Below, in pieces: positions 26,526 to 35,257 of a stretch of 64,000 nucleotides of DNA. Made by a program: the position numbers and the translations under genes. The notes under the pieces are model-generated. The model made no database searches. It was not told the origin of the DNA and worked only from the letters and a program-made list of their open reading frames with translations. This DNA comes from Desulfoluna limicola (GTDB lineage: Bacteria; Desulfobacterota; Desulfobacteria; Desulfobacterales; Desulfolunaceae): positions 1,426,001-1,490,000 of the forward strand of contig NZ_AP024488.1 of the NCBI RefSeq assembly GCF_021654575.1, read 5' to 3'. Every line of letters begins with the position of its first letter. The stretch's first letter is position 1.

Positions 26526-27047
26526 AACAACTAAAAGCGTTCTTCGTTCTTAGTGCCTGGTTCTTGGTTCGAGGTGTTCGCTCCGCGAATGTCTAATTGA
26601 TTAAAAGCAAGGGCGTTCTTCGTTCTTAGTGCTTGGTTCTTGGTTCGTGGAACTTGCTCCGCAAGGGCCGGTTAGATTAAGGGCAAAAAGTGAAAAAATA
26701 AGAGCGTGCTTGGGTAAAACTAAAAGCGTTCTTTGTTCTTCGTGCTTGGCTCTTCGTTCGAGGTGTTCGCTCCGCGAATGTATAGTTGATTAAAAGCAAG
26801 GGCGTTCTTCGTTCTTAGTGCCTGGTTCTTCGTTCGTGGTGTTCGCTCCGCGAATGTCTAATTGATTAAAAGCAAGGGCGTTCTTCGTTCTTAGTGCTTG
26901 GTTCTTGGTTCGCGGAACTTGCTCCGCAAGGGCCGGTTAGATTAAGGGCAAAAAGTGAAAAAATAAGAGCGGGCTTGGGTAAAACTAAAAGCGTTCTTTG
27001 TTCTTCGTGCCTGGTTCTTTGTTCTTCGTGCCTGGTTCTTCGTTCGT

Positions 27048-27901
27048 GGTGTTCGCTCCGCGAATGTCCAATTGATTAAAAGCAAGGGCAAGGGCGTTCT
27101 TAGTACGCGGAACTTGCTCTGTAAGTGGTCAGATTGATCAAAGGAAAAACAAAAACGTTCTTTGCTTAATGAGTTTGCTACGCAAGCATCCCATTCCCCT
27201 CATTCCCAGGCTTCGCCTGGGGATGCCTTCCTGTAGGCTCTGCCTTCTCTGTAGTTGATGCAGCAGCCTCAATTTACTCCACCTATACAACAAAATTTAT
27301 ACCGTAGTTTTGGTGTGAGTAACGCGCTCGACGATTACAGGCCTTTTAACGGCTTTGGCTTTTATCTAAATGATGGAACGCAGAGACTCCTCGAACGAAG
27401 CACGAACGAAGCACGAAGAACCAAGCACGAAGAACGCCTTTGCTTTTTCTATTCACTACTCACCGAAACTAAAAGCGTTCTTCGTTCTTAGTGCCTGGTT
27501 CTTGGTTCGAGGTGTTCGCTCCGCGAATGTCTAATTGATTAAAAGCAAGGGCAAGGGCGTTCTTAGTACGCGGAACTTGCTCTGTAGGTGGTCAGATTTG
27601 ATCAAAGGAAAAACAAAAACGTTCTTTGCTTAATGAGTTTGCTACGCAAGCATCCCATTCCCCTCATTCCCAGGCTTCGCCTGGGGATGCCTTCCTGTAG
27701 GCTCTGCCTTCTCTGTAGTTGATGCAGCAGCCTCAATTTACTCCACCTATACAACAAAATTTATACCGTAGTTTTGGTGTGAGTAACGCGCTCGACGATT
27801 ACAGGCCTTTTAACGGCTTTGGCTTTTATCTAAATGATGGAACGCAGAGACTCCTCGAACGAAGCACGAACGAAGCACGAAGAACCAGGCACGAAGAACG
27901 C
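27048..27901. repeat. Direct duplication of about 390 bp
   Basis: 27048-27437 is repeated at 27511-27901 with an offset of 463-464 and very few differences (one inserted T near 27595, a few substitutions). Each copy runs from a forward heptamer arm through a structured spacer to a reverse arm. Confidence 0.8.
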
Positions 27902-28348
27902 TTTTGTATTTAAGCCCCAAGAACAGTTTTTACGCTTTTGCTTTTTCTATTCACCATTCACGACTTACTATATCACTGATACCCTGCCTTCCATGCCGGA
28001 GCGGAGCGACTCCTCGAACGAAGCACGAAGAACCAGGCACGAAGAACGCTTTTGTATTTAAGCCCCAAGAACAGTTTTTACGCTTTTGCTTTTTCTATTC
28101 ACCATTCACGACTTACTATTCACTGATACGGTCCTGCCTTCCATGCCGGAGCGGAGCGACTCCTCGAACGAAGCACGAAGAACCAGGCACGAGGAACGCT
28201 TTTGTATTTAAGCCCCAAGAACAGTTTTTACGCTTTTGCTTTTTCTATTCACCATTCACGACTTACTATTCATTGATACGGTCCTGCCTTTCCTGCCGGA
28301 GCCCAGCGACTCCACCGCTACTCACTATTCACGACTTTCTATTCACAG
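27901..28348 (+). repeat. Three tandem copies of a unit of about 150 bp
   Basis: Copies start at 27901, 28049 and 28199 (periods 148 and 150). Each runs from CTTTTGTATTTAAGCC through TATTCACCATTCAC to CATGCCGGAGCGGAGCG and a reverse heptamer arm; the third copy diverges at its end. Confidence 0.8.
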
Positions 28349-28434
28349 GGCTGTTACAGCCCTCCCTTCCATGCCGGAGCGGAGCGACTCCTCGAACGAA
28401 GCACGAAGAACCAAGCACCAAGAACCGTTTTTAA

Positions 28435-29294
28435 TCTTTTTATTACTTGCCAAGGAATTCCCAACCCCCAAACTGTCCAATTTTTCGTACAGATGAGGAT
28501 TAATTCATTTTAGTGTTGACATGGGAGAGGAAAAGCGGGAAAACATAACTCGTTTTGGTTTGGTGGACCAACATTGGCGCAGCTCTCGCGCATCTTTAGT
28601 CGTTGTAATCATGATGGAATCGTTTTGCGAAATTAAGCGATGTGAGTTCAGGTCCCGTGATTGCGTATTTTAAGGCTACGATTCGTCAAGTAAAGTAACG
28701 AGTTCTCTTTTCTGGAGACCAGAGAGACGATACCTTGTTCCCGATAAGTGAAACAAGTCGTTTCTTCTTCCTTCTCCCTCCCCCCCTATAGAAAAGAGAC
28801 CCATCGGCTGCGTTTCAGCCCCTGGTGTGTCCCCCCAAAATATCATAATCCGTCATATTTAATGTTGTACCCGTAGTGGCAACACCCGTCGTACTAAAAA
28901 ATTGGTGACCTTAGCCCGGAATCGTTTATGAGAAAACGGCGAGGTCCTCGACATACATCGCAATTGGTGTGCACGTTTTTTTGTGTGGCTTCCTCACCCT
29001 CCGGGGAACTGAGAGAGCTTACCTGAGGTGTTATCAGGGTTTTGAGGTGACTTGCTGCGTCTGCAGATCTGCTGCCGTGTGTCTAAGTGCACCCGATTCG
29101 TGAGTTATCCGAGTTAGCAACCCGCAACACCGCCAGACTGAGCCAGAATTCATTTTCTGGCCCTTGGATCTGGCCGTCTTGCGAACGACGGCACCCGTTT
29201 ATCGCCAACAGGCGAATTGTTTCCCCCATCGTTAACGTTTTTAAAACAGGTGGATGTAACCTGAGGGGCGGAGCTATGCGCGGAAAATATTAAA
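28435..29294. other. Unassigned AT/GC-mixed region without a gene
   Basis: No credible gene. Contains a C7 run near 28784 and a stretch at about 28919-29090 with CTCACCCTCCGG and GTGCACCCGA, faintly like the reversed 12993-13120 repeat. The longest frame (29087-29293) shows no recognisable domain. Confidence 0.45.
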
Positions 29295-29576
29295 AGCGTT
29301 TTAAAAGCGTTCTTCGTGCTTGGTTCTTAGTTCTTCGTTCAATGAGTCGCTTCGCTCCAGGCATATTGATGAAAAAGGCGAAAGAGAGAAAACGTTCTTA
29401 GTGCTTGGTTTATCGTGCTTCGTTCGCGGTGGCGCTTTGCTTTAAAAACAAGGGTGATGAACCAGAAGGCCTTTGTGATTCCTATGAACGTATTTGTTTT
29501 TGAATTTGATTTCTATCAATTAGGCCACTTGCGGTGCAAGTTCCTCTAGCGAAGAACGAAGAATGTTTGTATTCTT
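29295..29576. repeat. Heptamer arrays upstream of the first four-helix-bundle gene
   Basis: Forward arms at 29309-29350 (GTTCTTC, GTGCTTG, GTTCTTA, GTTCTTC, GTTCAAT, GAGTCGC) and about 29395-29435, a reverse arm at 29548-29570, and a hairpin CCACTTGC-GGT-GCAAGTT near 29524. They abut the gene start. Confidence 0.75.
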
Positions 29577-29945
29577 ATGTCAATAAAACGATTTGAAGAT
29601 ATCGAAGCTTGGTCGGTCGCTCGAAAATTGACTCAGGAAGTCTATTTGGCTGTAAAGTCGGATAAATTCAGTCGGGATTGGGGTTTGAAGGATCAGATAA
29701 CCAGAGCCTCCGGCTCAGTCATGCACAATATAGCTGAAGGATTTAATTCGGGATCAAAGAAAGATTTTGCTCGATTTTTATCATATGCCCAAAGGTCCTG
29801 TACAGAGGTTCAAAGCCAGCTGTATGTGGCTCTGGATCAACAGTATATAGATTCTAACTCTTTCGAACATATCTATGAATTGGCCGAACATGCGAAATTG
29901 AAAATCGGTGGATTTATAAGGTATTTGAAAAGTGAGGAAAAATAA
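29577..29945 (+). CDS. Four-helix-bundle protein (S23/IVS-type), copy A
   Basis: A 122-aa protein of the S23 ribosomal/23S rRNA-intervening-sequence family. Diagnostic parts are FEDIEAWSVARKLTQEVY (helix 1), DWGLKDQITRASGSVMHNIAEGF (helix 2), DFARFLSYAQRSCTEVQSQ (helix 3) and a C-terminal helix ending FIRYLKSEE. The fold is a small antiparallel bundle that forms pentamers in the related Avd proteins and is basic enough to bind nucleic acid. It lies directly inside heptamer arrays on both sides and has no Shine-Dalgarno outside the repeat. The copy at 62466 is a close paralogue. It is not in a 23S rRNA gene and no reverse transcriptase is nearby, so the job is unknown. Confidence 0.9.
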   Translation: MSIKRFEDIEAWSVARKLTQEVYLAVKSDKFSRDWGLKDQITRASGSVMHNIAEGFNSGSKKDFARFLSYAQRSCTEVQSQLYVALDQQYIDSNSFEHIYELAEHAKLKIGGFIRYLKSEEK

Positions 29946-30350
29946 TAAAAACAGTTCTTCGTGCTTGGTTCGTAGTTCTTCGTTCGAGGAGTCGTTTCAC
30001 TCCAGCATTTATGAAACGACAAAAAACAAGGGCAATGAGACCAAAAGGTTGTGCTTGGTTCTTGGTGCTTCGTTCCTCGTTCAAGGAGTCGTTTCACTCC
30101 AACATTAATAAAAGGGCAATGAGACAGGTCAACAGAATCAAATATGCTGTTGTCTTAAGCGCTTTTGCTCTTATCAAAACGGGCCACTTGCGTAGCAAGT
30201 TCCGCGAACGAAGAACCAGGAACGAAGAACGAGTAACGAAGAACGAGGAACGTTTTTTTAATCAAATTGGTTATTCGCCCAGCGAATTCATTGAACGAAG
30301 AACCAGGAACGAAGAACGAAGAACGCTTTTTAAGGAACGCCTTTCATTAT
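29946..30350. repeat. Heptamer arrays between the bundle gene and the metallo-hydrolase
   Basis: Forward arms at about 29957-29995 and 30052-30095, reverse arms at 30205-30255 and 30290-30330. Array hairpins include GGAGT-CGTTTC-ACTCC and CCACTTGC-GTA-GCAAGTT (about 30184). The last reverse arm ends 20 nt before the metallo-hydrolase start. Confidence 0.75.
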
Positions 30351-31694
30351 ATGCCTTACACCCTATCCCATCTATCACCCGTCGATTCAGTCACGCCTTC
30401 TTGCCACCTATTGCAAGTAAAAGGCGGTCTTACGATTATGATCGACTGCGGCCTCCCCATGGCCGGCGACTCAATCGCCCCTTTTACCGACAGGCCCGTG
30501 GCCCCGGCAGACATCGACTATCTCTTCCTCACCCACGCCCATATCGATCACATCGGGCGGGTGCCGGACTTGATCGATGCGGGGTTTGAAGGGGAGATCC
30601 TCTGTTCCCATCCCACGAAGGCCCTGCTGATTCCCATGCTGCACGATGCCATGGGGTTTTCCAAGCGGTCAAAGGATGAGGTGAAGCGGCTGGAAGCAGC
30701 CATTGACGAGCTCTCCTGGGGATTTGAGTACCAGCAGTCGTTTCGGCTGAACAAGGGGGTTCGGTTTAAGCTGGGCCGGGCAGGGCACATTCTGGGGTCC
30801 TCCTTTGTCCATTTTACGATCCCCAACGGGGATGGAAAGCCATCTAAGGTTCTCTTTTCAGGGGACCTGGGGTGCAAGGGCTCTCCGATCCTCTGCGATC
30901 CGGACACACCCGATCCCTGCGATCTTCTGGTGATGGAGTCCACCTACGGGAACAGAAACCATGAAGATCGAACCGAACGCGTTGAGCGCCTCGAAAAGGT
31001 CCTCAGAAAAGCCCTTTCCGACGGCGGCAAGGTCTTTATCCCCGCGTTCTCCCTGGGGCGCACCCAGGAGTTGATCTATGAAATCGACCGGATTTTGTCC
31101 AACATAAACCCAGGGGATGGGAGCCCGTTAAATGGGATTCCGGTCTTTGTGGATTCGCCCCTGGGCCTTGAGATCACCAACATCTATGCGTCGCTTTCAG
31201 AGTTCTGGGACCGGGAGTCCCAAGCCCTTCTCAAAGAAGGCGATCACCCCATCGATTTCAAGACACTCTTTTCCGTTCGCTCCTACCGCGACCACCAGAA
31301 AGCCCTCACCGTGCCCGGCCCGGCCATCATCATCGCCGGAAGCGGGATGTGCTCCGGAGGCCGGATCATCGACCACCTGGAAGAGGGCCTTGGTGATGAA
31401 AAGAACGATGTCCTTTTTGTGGGCTACCAGGCCCGAGGGACCCTTGGCCGCGATATCCTGACGTACGGCCCCCGGAAAAACGGTTACGCCCGCATCAACG
31501 GCGAAAAGGTCTTCATCAACGCCGAGGTCCACAAGCTGGCCGGCTACTCGGCCCACGCCGATCAGAAAGAGTTGGTGGAGTGGGTGGAGGGGATGGGGGA
31601 AAAACCGGGGAAGATAAGGTTGGTGCATGGGGAAAGTGATGCGCAGGAGGGGTTGAAGAGGGTGTTGGAGGATCGAGGGTACAGAGTAGAATAA
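30351..31694 (+). CDS. beta-CASP metallo-beta-lactamase-fold RNA/nucleic-acid hydrolase
   Basis: A 447-aa MBL-fold enzyme of the CPSF73/beta-CASP group. It shows motif 2 THAHIDHIGR, motif 3 GRAGHILGSS, motif 4 FSGDLG, the beta-CASP insert with MESTYGNRNH and IPAFSLGRTQE, and motifs A-C ending KLAGYSAHADQ. These enzymes are zinc-dependent endo/exonucleases acting mainly on RNA. The usual N-terminus (a strand of the form FLGA..VTGSCHLLE) appears here as HLSPVDSVTPSCHLL, so the first strand is altered, and heptamer-array DNA runs to within about 20 nt of the ATG. The frame stays open upstream to 30267 through the array, but I choose ATG 30351. Catalytic residues are intact. Confidence 0.85.
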   Translation: MPYTLSHLSPVDSVTPSCHLLQVKGGLTIMIDCGLPMAGDSIAPFTDRPVAPADIDYLFLTHAHIDHIGRVPDLIDAGFEGEILCSHPTKALLIPMLHDAMGFSKRSKDEVKRLEAAIDELSWGFEYQQSFRLNKGVRFKLGRAGHILGSSFVHFTIPNGDGKPSKVLFSGDLGCKGSPILCDPDTPDPCDLLVMESTYGNRNHEDRTERVERLEKVLRKALSDGGKVFIPAFSLGRTQELIYEIDRILSNINPGDGSPLNGIPVFVDSPLGLEITNIYASLSEFWDRESQALLKEGDHPIDFKTLFSVRSYRDHQKALTVPGPAIIIAGSGMCSGGRIIDHLEEGLGDEKNDVLFVGYQARGTLGRDILTYGPRKNGYARINGEKVFINAEVHKLAGYSAHADQKELVEWVEGMGEKPGKIRLVHGESDAQEGLKRVLEDRGYRVE

Positions 31695-32071
31695 ATACTT
31701 AAAAAACGTGCTTGGTTCTTGGTTCTTCGTGCTTCGTTCGAGGAGTCGCGGTGCTCCATCATTTAGAAAAAATACTAAAGACGTATTTTGGAAAAACGTT
31801 CCTCGTTCTTGGTTCTTCGTGCTTCGTTCGAGGAGTCGCGATGCTCCATCATTTAGAGAAAAGCCAAAATCGTTGAAAGTCTCAAAAACAAGGTGCCTTT
31901 TTCTTTTCACGGAATGCTTTCGATTTTAACGAAATGCCTTTGTTTTTAATATTTTTGACCTCATAAAATTGGTCACATGCAACGCAAGTTCCATGAACGA
32001 AGAACCAGGAACGCAGTTGCTCTTATTCGAAGAACCAAGAACGAAGAACTAAGCACGCCCTTATTATATCT
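31695..32071. repeat. Heptamer arrays around the metallo-hydrolase 3' end
   Basis: Two near-identical forward arms at 31707-31764 and 31799-31856 (CTTGGTTCTTCGTGCTTCG, then GGAGTCGCGGTGCTCCATC or GGAGTCGCGATGCTCC) and a reverse arm at 31994-32055. No gene seen. Confidence 0.75.
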
Positions 32072-33445
32072 ATGTTTGATCCTTCTCCCCAAATAAAATT
32101 CCCCACCAACGGAATGCTTCGCTCAAAGCAAGAGTATATCGAGCGCTGCCTTCTTATCGCCGATACCTTGCTTGCACACTATGGTTCCGCCGATGGGATC
32201 GCCAGCCAGGAAGCGGAGATCAACTGCTACCCCAACCTTGCGTACTTAAAGGAACCCAAGGGGATCTCAGTGGTGGGCGCAAATGGCAAAGCCCGTCGGA
32301 AGAGGGCGGTGGCCTGTGTTCTGGAAGGGAAGCTCTTTTCAGAGCACGCCGTGGCAGGGGAAGCCACACGGCTGGGGCTCGGGACGAAGTTTCTGCTCAA
32401 CATCGGGCGGGATCTGTCTTTGGGCAAAATCGCAGAGCTGATGACGAATGAGACGGGAAAACGTGTCACCCCCGAAGAGGTGGAAGAGGCCGCAGGCTCC
32501 AGGCCGGAGTTTCTGCTCCCACTCTCCCTCGGCGAGCGGCACATGCTTCAGTTCTCGTGGGATATCCACAAGCTGGCGGAAGAAAACGGCGCAGACCCCA
32601 AAGAGGTTCTGAAGAAGCAGAAGATGCTTATTGTGTTGAATCAAAAGAGCGCCGGCACCATCACCCAGGGCTTTATCGACTCAAACTTTTATGGGTTCTC
32701 CCCGGAAAACGTCCTCTTCATGGTGCAAGACTCCTTCCATGGCATTACCATCAAAGGCGGCTGCGCCGTATACGACCGAACCACCCCCAAACGCCTTCAC
32801 AACCACGGCCAGATTGCCCTTCAGCAGACCATGGATCACCAGATCTTCAGAGTAAGCCCAAGCGGTGGAAAAGAGTTCCTCTCCGCAGAAGACTACGCCG
32901 AGATCCTCGCCAGCATGGACGACAAGGTCACCTACAGCATCGAAGACCTTAGCTTTTTGTCCCAATCCATCGACCTCGATGCCCTGGGCTTTGCCCTGGA
33001 AGAGGGTGAAAAAGGGGCACGGATGGTCATGGAGATCGTGGCCAACGATCCCAAGAACCCCCAGAAAGGGGGCATGGCCGCTTACGATCAGGTCCTGGGC
33101 CGAAACGTCATGATCGAAGGCTTCCAGCTCAAAGATATCGACAACAAGGACATCGTCTTCCTCAACAAAAATTTCAATCACTACCCCAATCCAATCGACT
33201 CCTGGACCGAGGTGGCTCAGATCGGGCTCAACATGCCCGTGACCATGAAAAAGGGCCACCTCTACTTCCAGCCCGTCCAGGGGGACATCAATTTTCTGGT
33301 GAAGACGAGTTTTTTTAGTCGGGAACATCGAAGGGTGATTAAGGCGTTGAAGTCGGGGGTGAATTTGCCTTTGGCTGTGCGGAAGATGGGGGGGCAGGAT
33401 TTGCAGACTGAATGGGAACGCTACGCGTCAAAAATAATTCAATAA
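32072..33445 (+). CDS. Unknown protein, possibly a distant UDPGP-type nucleotidyltransferase
   Basis: A 457-aa soluble protein that I cannot assign with certainty. Two segments recall UDP-sugar pyrophosphorylases: AVAGEATRLGLGTKFLL resembles the nucleotide-binding loop GGxxTRLGxxGPK, and MLIVLNQKSAGTITQGFIDS with YGFSPENVLFMVQDS resembles the ITS...T..FF...FG...V..F.Q block. KRLHNHGQIALQQTMD may correspond to the (N/H)GxG sugar-site segment. The first Gly-Gly of the loop is replaced, so activity on a standard NTP-sugar is doubtful. It lies alone between heptamer arrays, upstream of a nucleotide-sugar dehydrogenase, which would suit a sugar-nucleotide role. No ordinary Shine-Dalgarno is visible. 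Confidence 0.45.
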   Translation: MFDPSPQIKFPTNGMLRSKQEYIERCLLIADTLLAHYGSADGIASQEAEINCYPNLAYLKEPKGISVVGANGKARRKRAVACVLEGKLFSEHAVAGEATRLGLGTKFLLNIGRDLSLGKIAELMTNETGKRVTPEEVEEAAGSRPEFLLPLSLGERHMLQFSWDIHKLAEENGADPKEVLKKQKMLIVLNQKSAGTITQGFIDSNFYGFSPENVLFMVQDSFHGITIKGGCAVYDRTTPKRLHNHGQIALQQTMDHQIFRVSPSGGKEFLSAEDYAEILASMDDKVTYSIEDLSFLSQSIDLDALGFALEEGEKGARMVMEIVANDPKNPQKGGMAAYDQVLGRNVMIEGFQLKDIDNKDIVFLNKNFNHYPNPIDSWTEVAQIGLNMPVTMKKGHLYFQPVQGDINFLVKTSFFSREHRRVIKALKSGVNLPLAVRKMGGQDLQTEWERYASKIIQ

Positions 33446-33834
33446 AAACGTGCGTGGTTCTTAGTGCTTCGTTCTTGGTTCGAGGAGTCGCTCTGCTCCG
33501 GCAGTAAAAACGGGCGAATGGCTAAAGGAAGATAAAGCGGGCGAAAGGCCAAAGGCAGAGGGCTAAAGGTCGTGGAATCGTTATGCTCCGTCATTAAAAA
33601 AACACCGTTGGAAGAACCGCAACTCTGTAGGGTGCGTTCTACGCACCAAAACGACGGTCTAAATATAGCTTAAGTTTTCCACAAGCTCTGGACCTATTTT
33701 ACTCGATAAACTGTCTTTTGATCTTGTCAAAACGGACTACTTGCAAAGCAAGTTCCACGAACGAAGAACCAGGAACCAAGAACGCTTGTAGTTTTTAATA
33801 GTACGCTTTTATAAATAAACTCTGGATTATTAGA
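33446..33834. repeat. Heptamer arrays of two word families
   Basis: A forward GTTCTTN arm (33450-33500, with GGAGTCGCTCTGCTCC) is followed by GGCTAAA/GGCGAAA/GGCCAAA/GGCAGAG words (33513-33580) and a reverse arm at 33755-33786. A GTAGGGTGCGTTCTACGCACC palindrome lies at about 33629-33649 and a hairpin ACTTGC-AAA-GCAAGT near 33740. No gene seen. Confidence 0.7.
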
Positions 33835-35121
33835 ATGAATCAGCCTGTTATCGCAATTATCGGTTTGGGTTACGTAGGCCTCCCTCTCGCCCTGGAATTC
33901 GGAAAGCACCACGAAACCATCGGTTTTGATATCAAAGAGTCCCTGGTTGAAAACTGCCTTAATGGTGTGGATTACACCGGAGAGGTGGATTCCGATGATT
34001 TTAAGGCAGCTGTGAAGTTTACGGCAACGAGTGACCCTGCGCTTATCGAAAAAGCCGATATCATCATTGTTGCGGTCCCAACACCCATTAATGAAGCCCA
34101 TCAACCCGATTTGACGCCCCTGATCTCTTCGTCAGAAACCGTGGGGCGGCATATGAAAGAGGGAGTCGTCGTCATCTATGAGTCCACGGTCTTTCCGGGA
34201 GCCACGGAAGATGTCTGTGTTCCGATTCTGGAAAAAGAGTCAGGGAAGACTTGGAAAGAGGGGTTCTTTGTTGGTTACTCTCCTGAAAGAATCAACCCGG
34301 GAGACAAAGAGCGAACCCTTACCACCATCACCAAGGTTGTGTCGGGGGATACCCCTGAAACCCTGGAAAAAGTTAAGGCCATTTATGGCTCCATCATTAC
34401 CGCCGGCGTTCATCCCACGACGACCATCAAAGAGGCCGAAGCCGCAAAAGTCATTGAGAACACCCAAAGGGATCTCAATATTGCCCTCATCAATGAGCTG
34501 GCCATAATCTTTGACACCCTTGGCATCGATACTTTGAATGTTCTTGAAGCAGCAGGAAGTAAATGGAATTTTCTCCCATTCAGGCCCGGCCTTGTGGGCG
34601 GTCACTGCATTGGCGTGGATCCGTATTACCTCACGTACAAGGCCCAGATTGAGGGGTATCACCCGGAGGTGATTCTGTCCGGACGTAAGAGAAACGACTC
34701 CATGGGCAAATATATCGCCCAAACCACAGTCAAGCGCCTCATGAAAAACGGGTGCCTGAAAAATGGGTCGTCCGTTGCCATTCTGGGGCTCACATTCAAA
34801 GAAGATTGCCCGGATTTAAGAAACACCCGAGTTGTCGATATTGTGGAGGAGTTTCAATCCTATGGGATCAAGGTTCAGGTCCATGACCCTCAGGCTGATC
34901 CAGTTGAGGCTAAACGTTATTACGGGATTGATCTGGTATCCATGGATGAGATTGAGAGTGTGGATGCCATTGTGATAGCGACGGCGCACCGCGAGTACAA
35001 AGCGATGCCGCTGGCAGCGTTTACAAAGAAGCTGAAACCCAAGGGGTCGTTGATTGACGTGAAGAGTGTGTTGGACCCGGTTGAGGTAGAGGAATGGGGG
35101 GGGGATTTTTGGCGGTTATAG
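33835..35121 (+). CDS. Nucleotide-sugar dehydrogenase (TviB/WbpO-like)
   Basis: A 428-aa UDP-sugar 6-dehydrogenase. It has an N-terminal Rossmann IIGLGYVGLPLALEFG, then VYESTVFPGATEDVCVP, EAEAAKVIENTQRDLNIALIN and the catalytic Cys in GLVGGHCIGVDPYYLTY (about residue 258), and the C-terminal domain LGLTFKEDCPDLRNTRV. Length and motifs fit the group oxidising UDP-GlcNAc or UDP-GalNAc to uronic acids, a building block of O-antigen and Vi-type capsules; the exact substrate is not decided. A G9 run (35096-35104) near the C-terminus encodes Trp-Gly-Gly and could slip. No Shine-Dalgarno is evident before the ATG. Confidence 0.92.
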   Translation: MNQPVIAIIGLGYVGLPLALEFGKHHETIGFDIKESLVENCLNGVDYTGEVDSDDFKAAVKFTATSDPALIEKADIIIVAVPTPINEAHQPDLTPLISSSETVGRHMKEGVVVIYESTVFPGATEDVCVPILEKESGKTWKEGFFVGYSPERINPGDKERTLTTITKVVSGDTPETLEKVKAIYGSIITAGVHPTTTIKEAEAAKVIENTQRDLNIALINELAIIFDTLGIDTLNVLEAAGSKWNFLPFRPGLVGGHCIGVDPYYLTYKAQIEGYHPEVILSGRKRNDSMGKYIAQTTVKRLMKNGCLKNGSSVAILGLTFKEDCPDLRNTRVVDIVEEFQSYGIKVQVHDPQADPVEAKRYYGIDLVSMDEIESVDAIVIATAHREYKAMPLAAFTKKLKPKGSLIDVKSVLDPVEVEEWGGDFWRL

Positions 35122-35257
35122 GAGAGGGATTGAGTTTGCATTGATCCTAACAGGCCGAACATATGAAGATATAAACTATAAAGTTAAACGTGTGTTTTGT
35201 TGTGTCCGAATAGTATGGGCGGGCCTGTACTCTTAATAAATAGGAACCTTAAACCTT

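Larger units (their letters stand above)
26526..28434. repeat. Large complex of heptamer arrays with inverted arms and tandem duplications
   Basis: Forward arms (GTTCTTC, GTTCTTA, GTGCCTG, GTTCTTG, GTTCGAG in 7-nt steps) recur at about 26533, 26607, 26727, 26801, 26877, 26994 and 27473, each followed by a small hairpin (TTCGC-TCC-GCGAA or CTTGC-TCC-GCAAG). Reverse arms (CGAACGAAGCACGAAGAACC) lie at about 27390, 27853, 28015, 28164 and 28399. A block of about 390 bp is duplicated (27048-27437 and 27511-27901). A unit of about 150 bp starting CTTTTGTATTTAAGCC is tandemly repeated three times (27901, 28049, 28199). The spacer holds a hairpin CATTCCCAGGC-TTC-GCCTGGGGATG (27201-27225) repeated at +464. 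Open frames here only translate the repeats. Confidence 0.85.

Noticed and set aside
26526-28434. CRISPR-like array
   Set aside because: Repeats are degenerate 7-nt words and inverted arms without constant-length spacers, and no cas genes are present.
28435-29294. Hidden gene or stable RNA in the 860-bp gap
   Set aside because: No family match, no tRNA-like or rRNA-like stretch and no extended frame that I could support.
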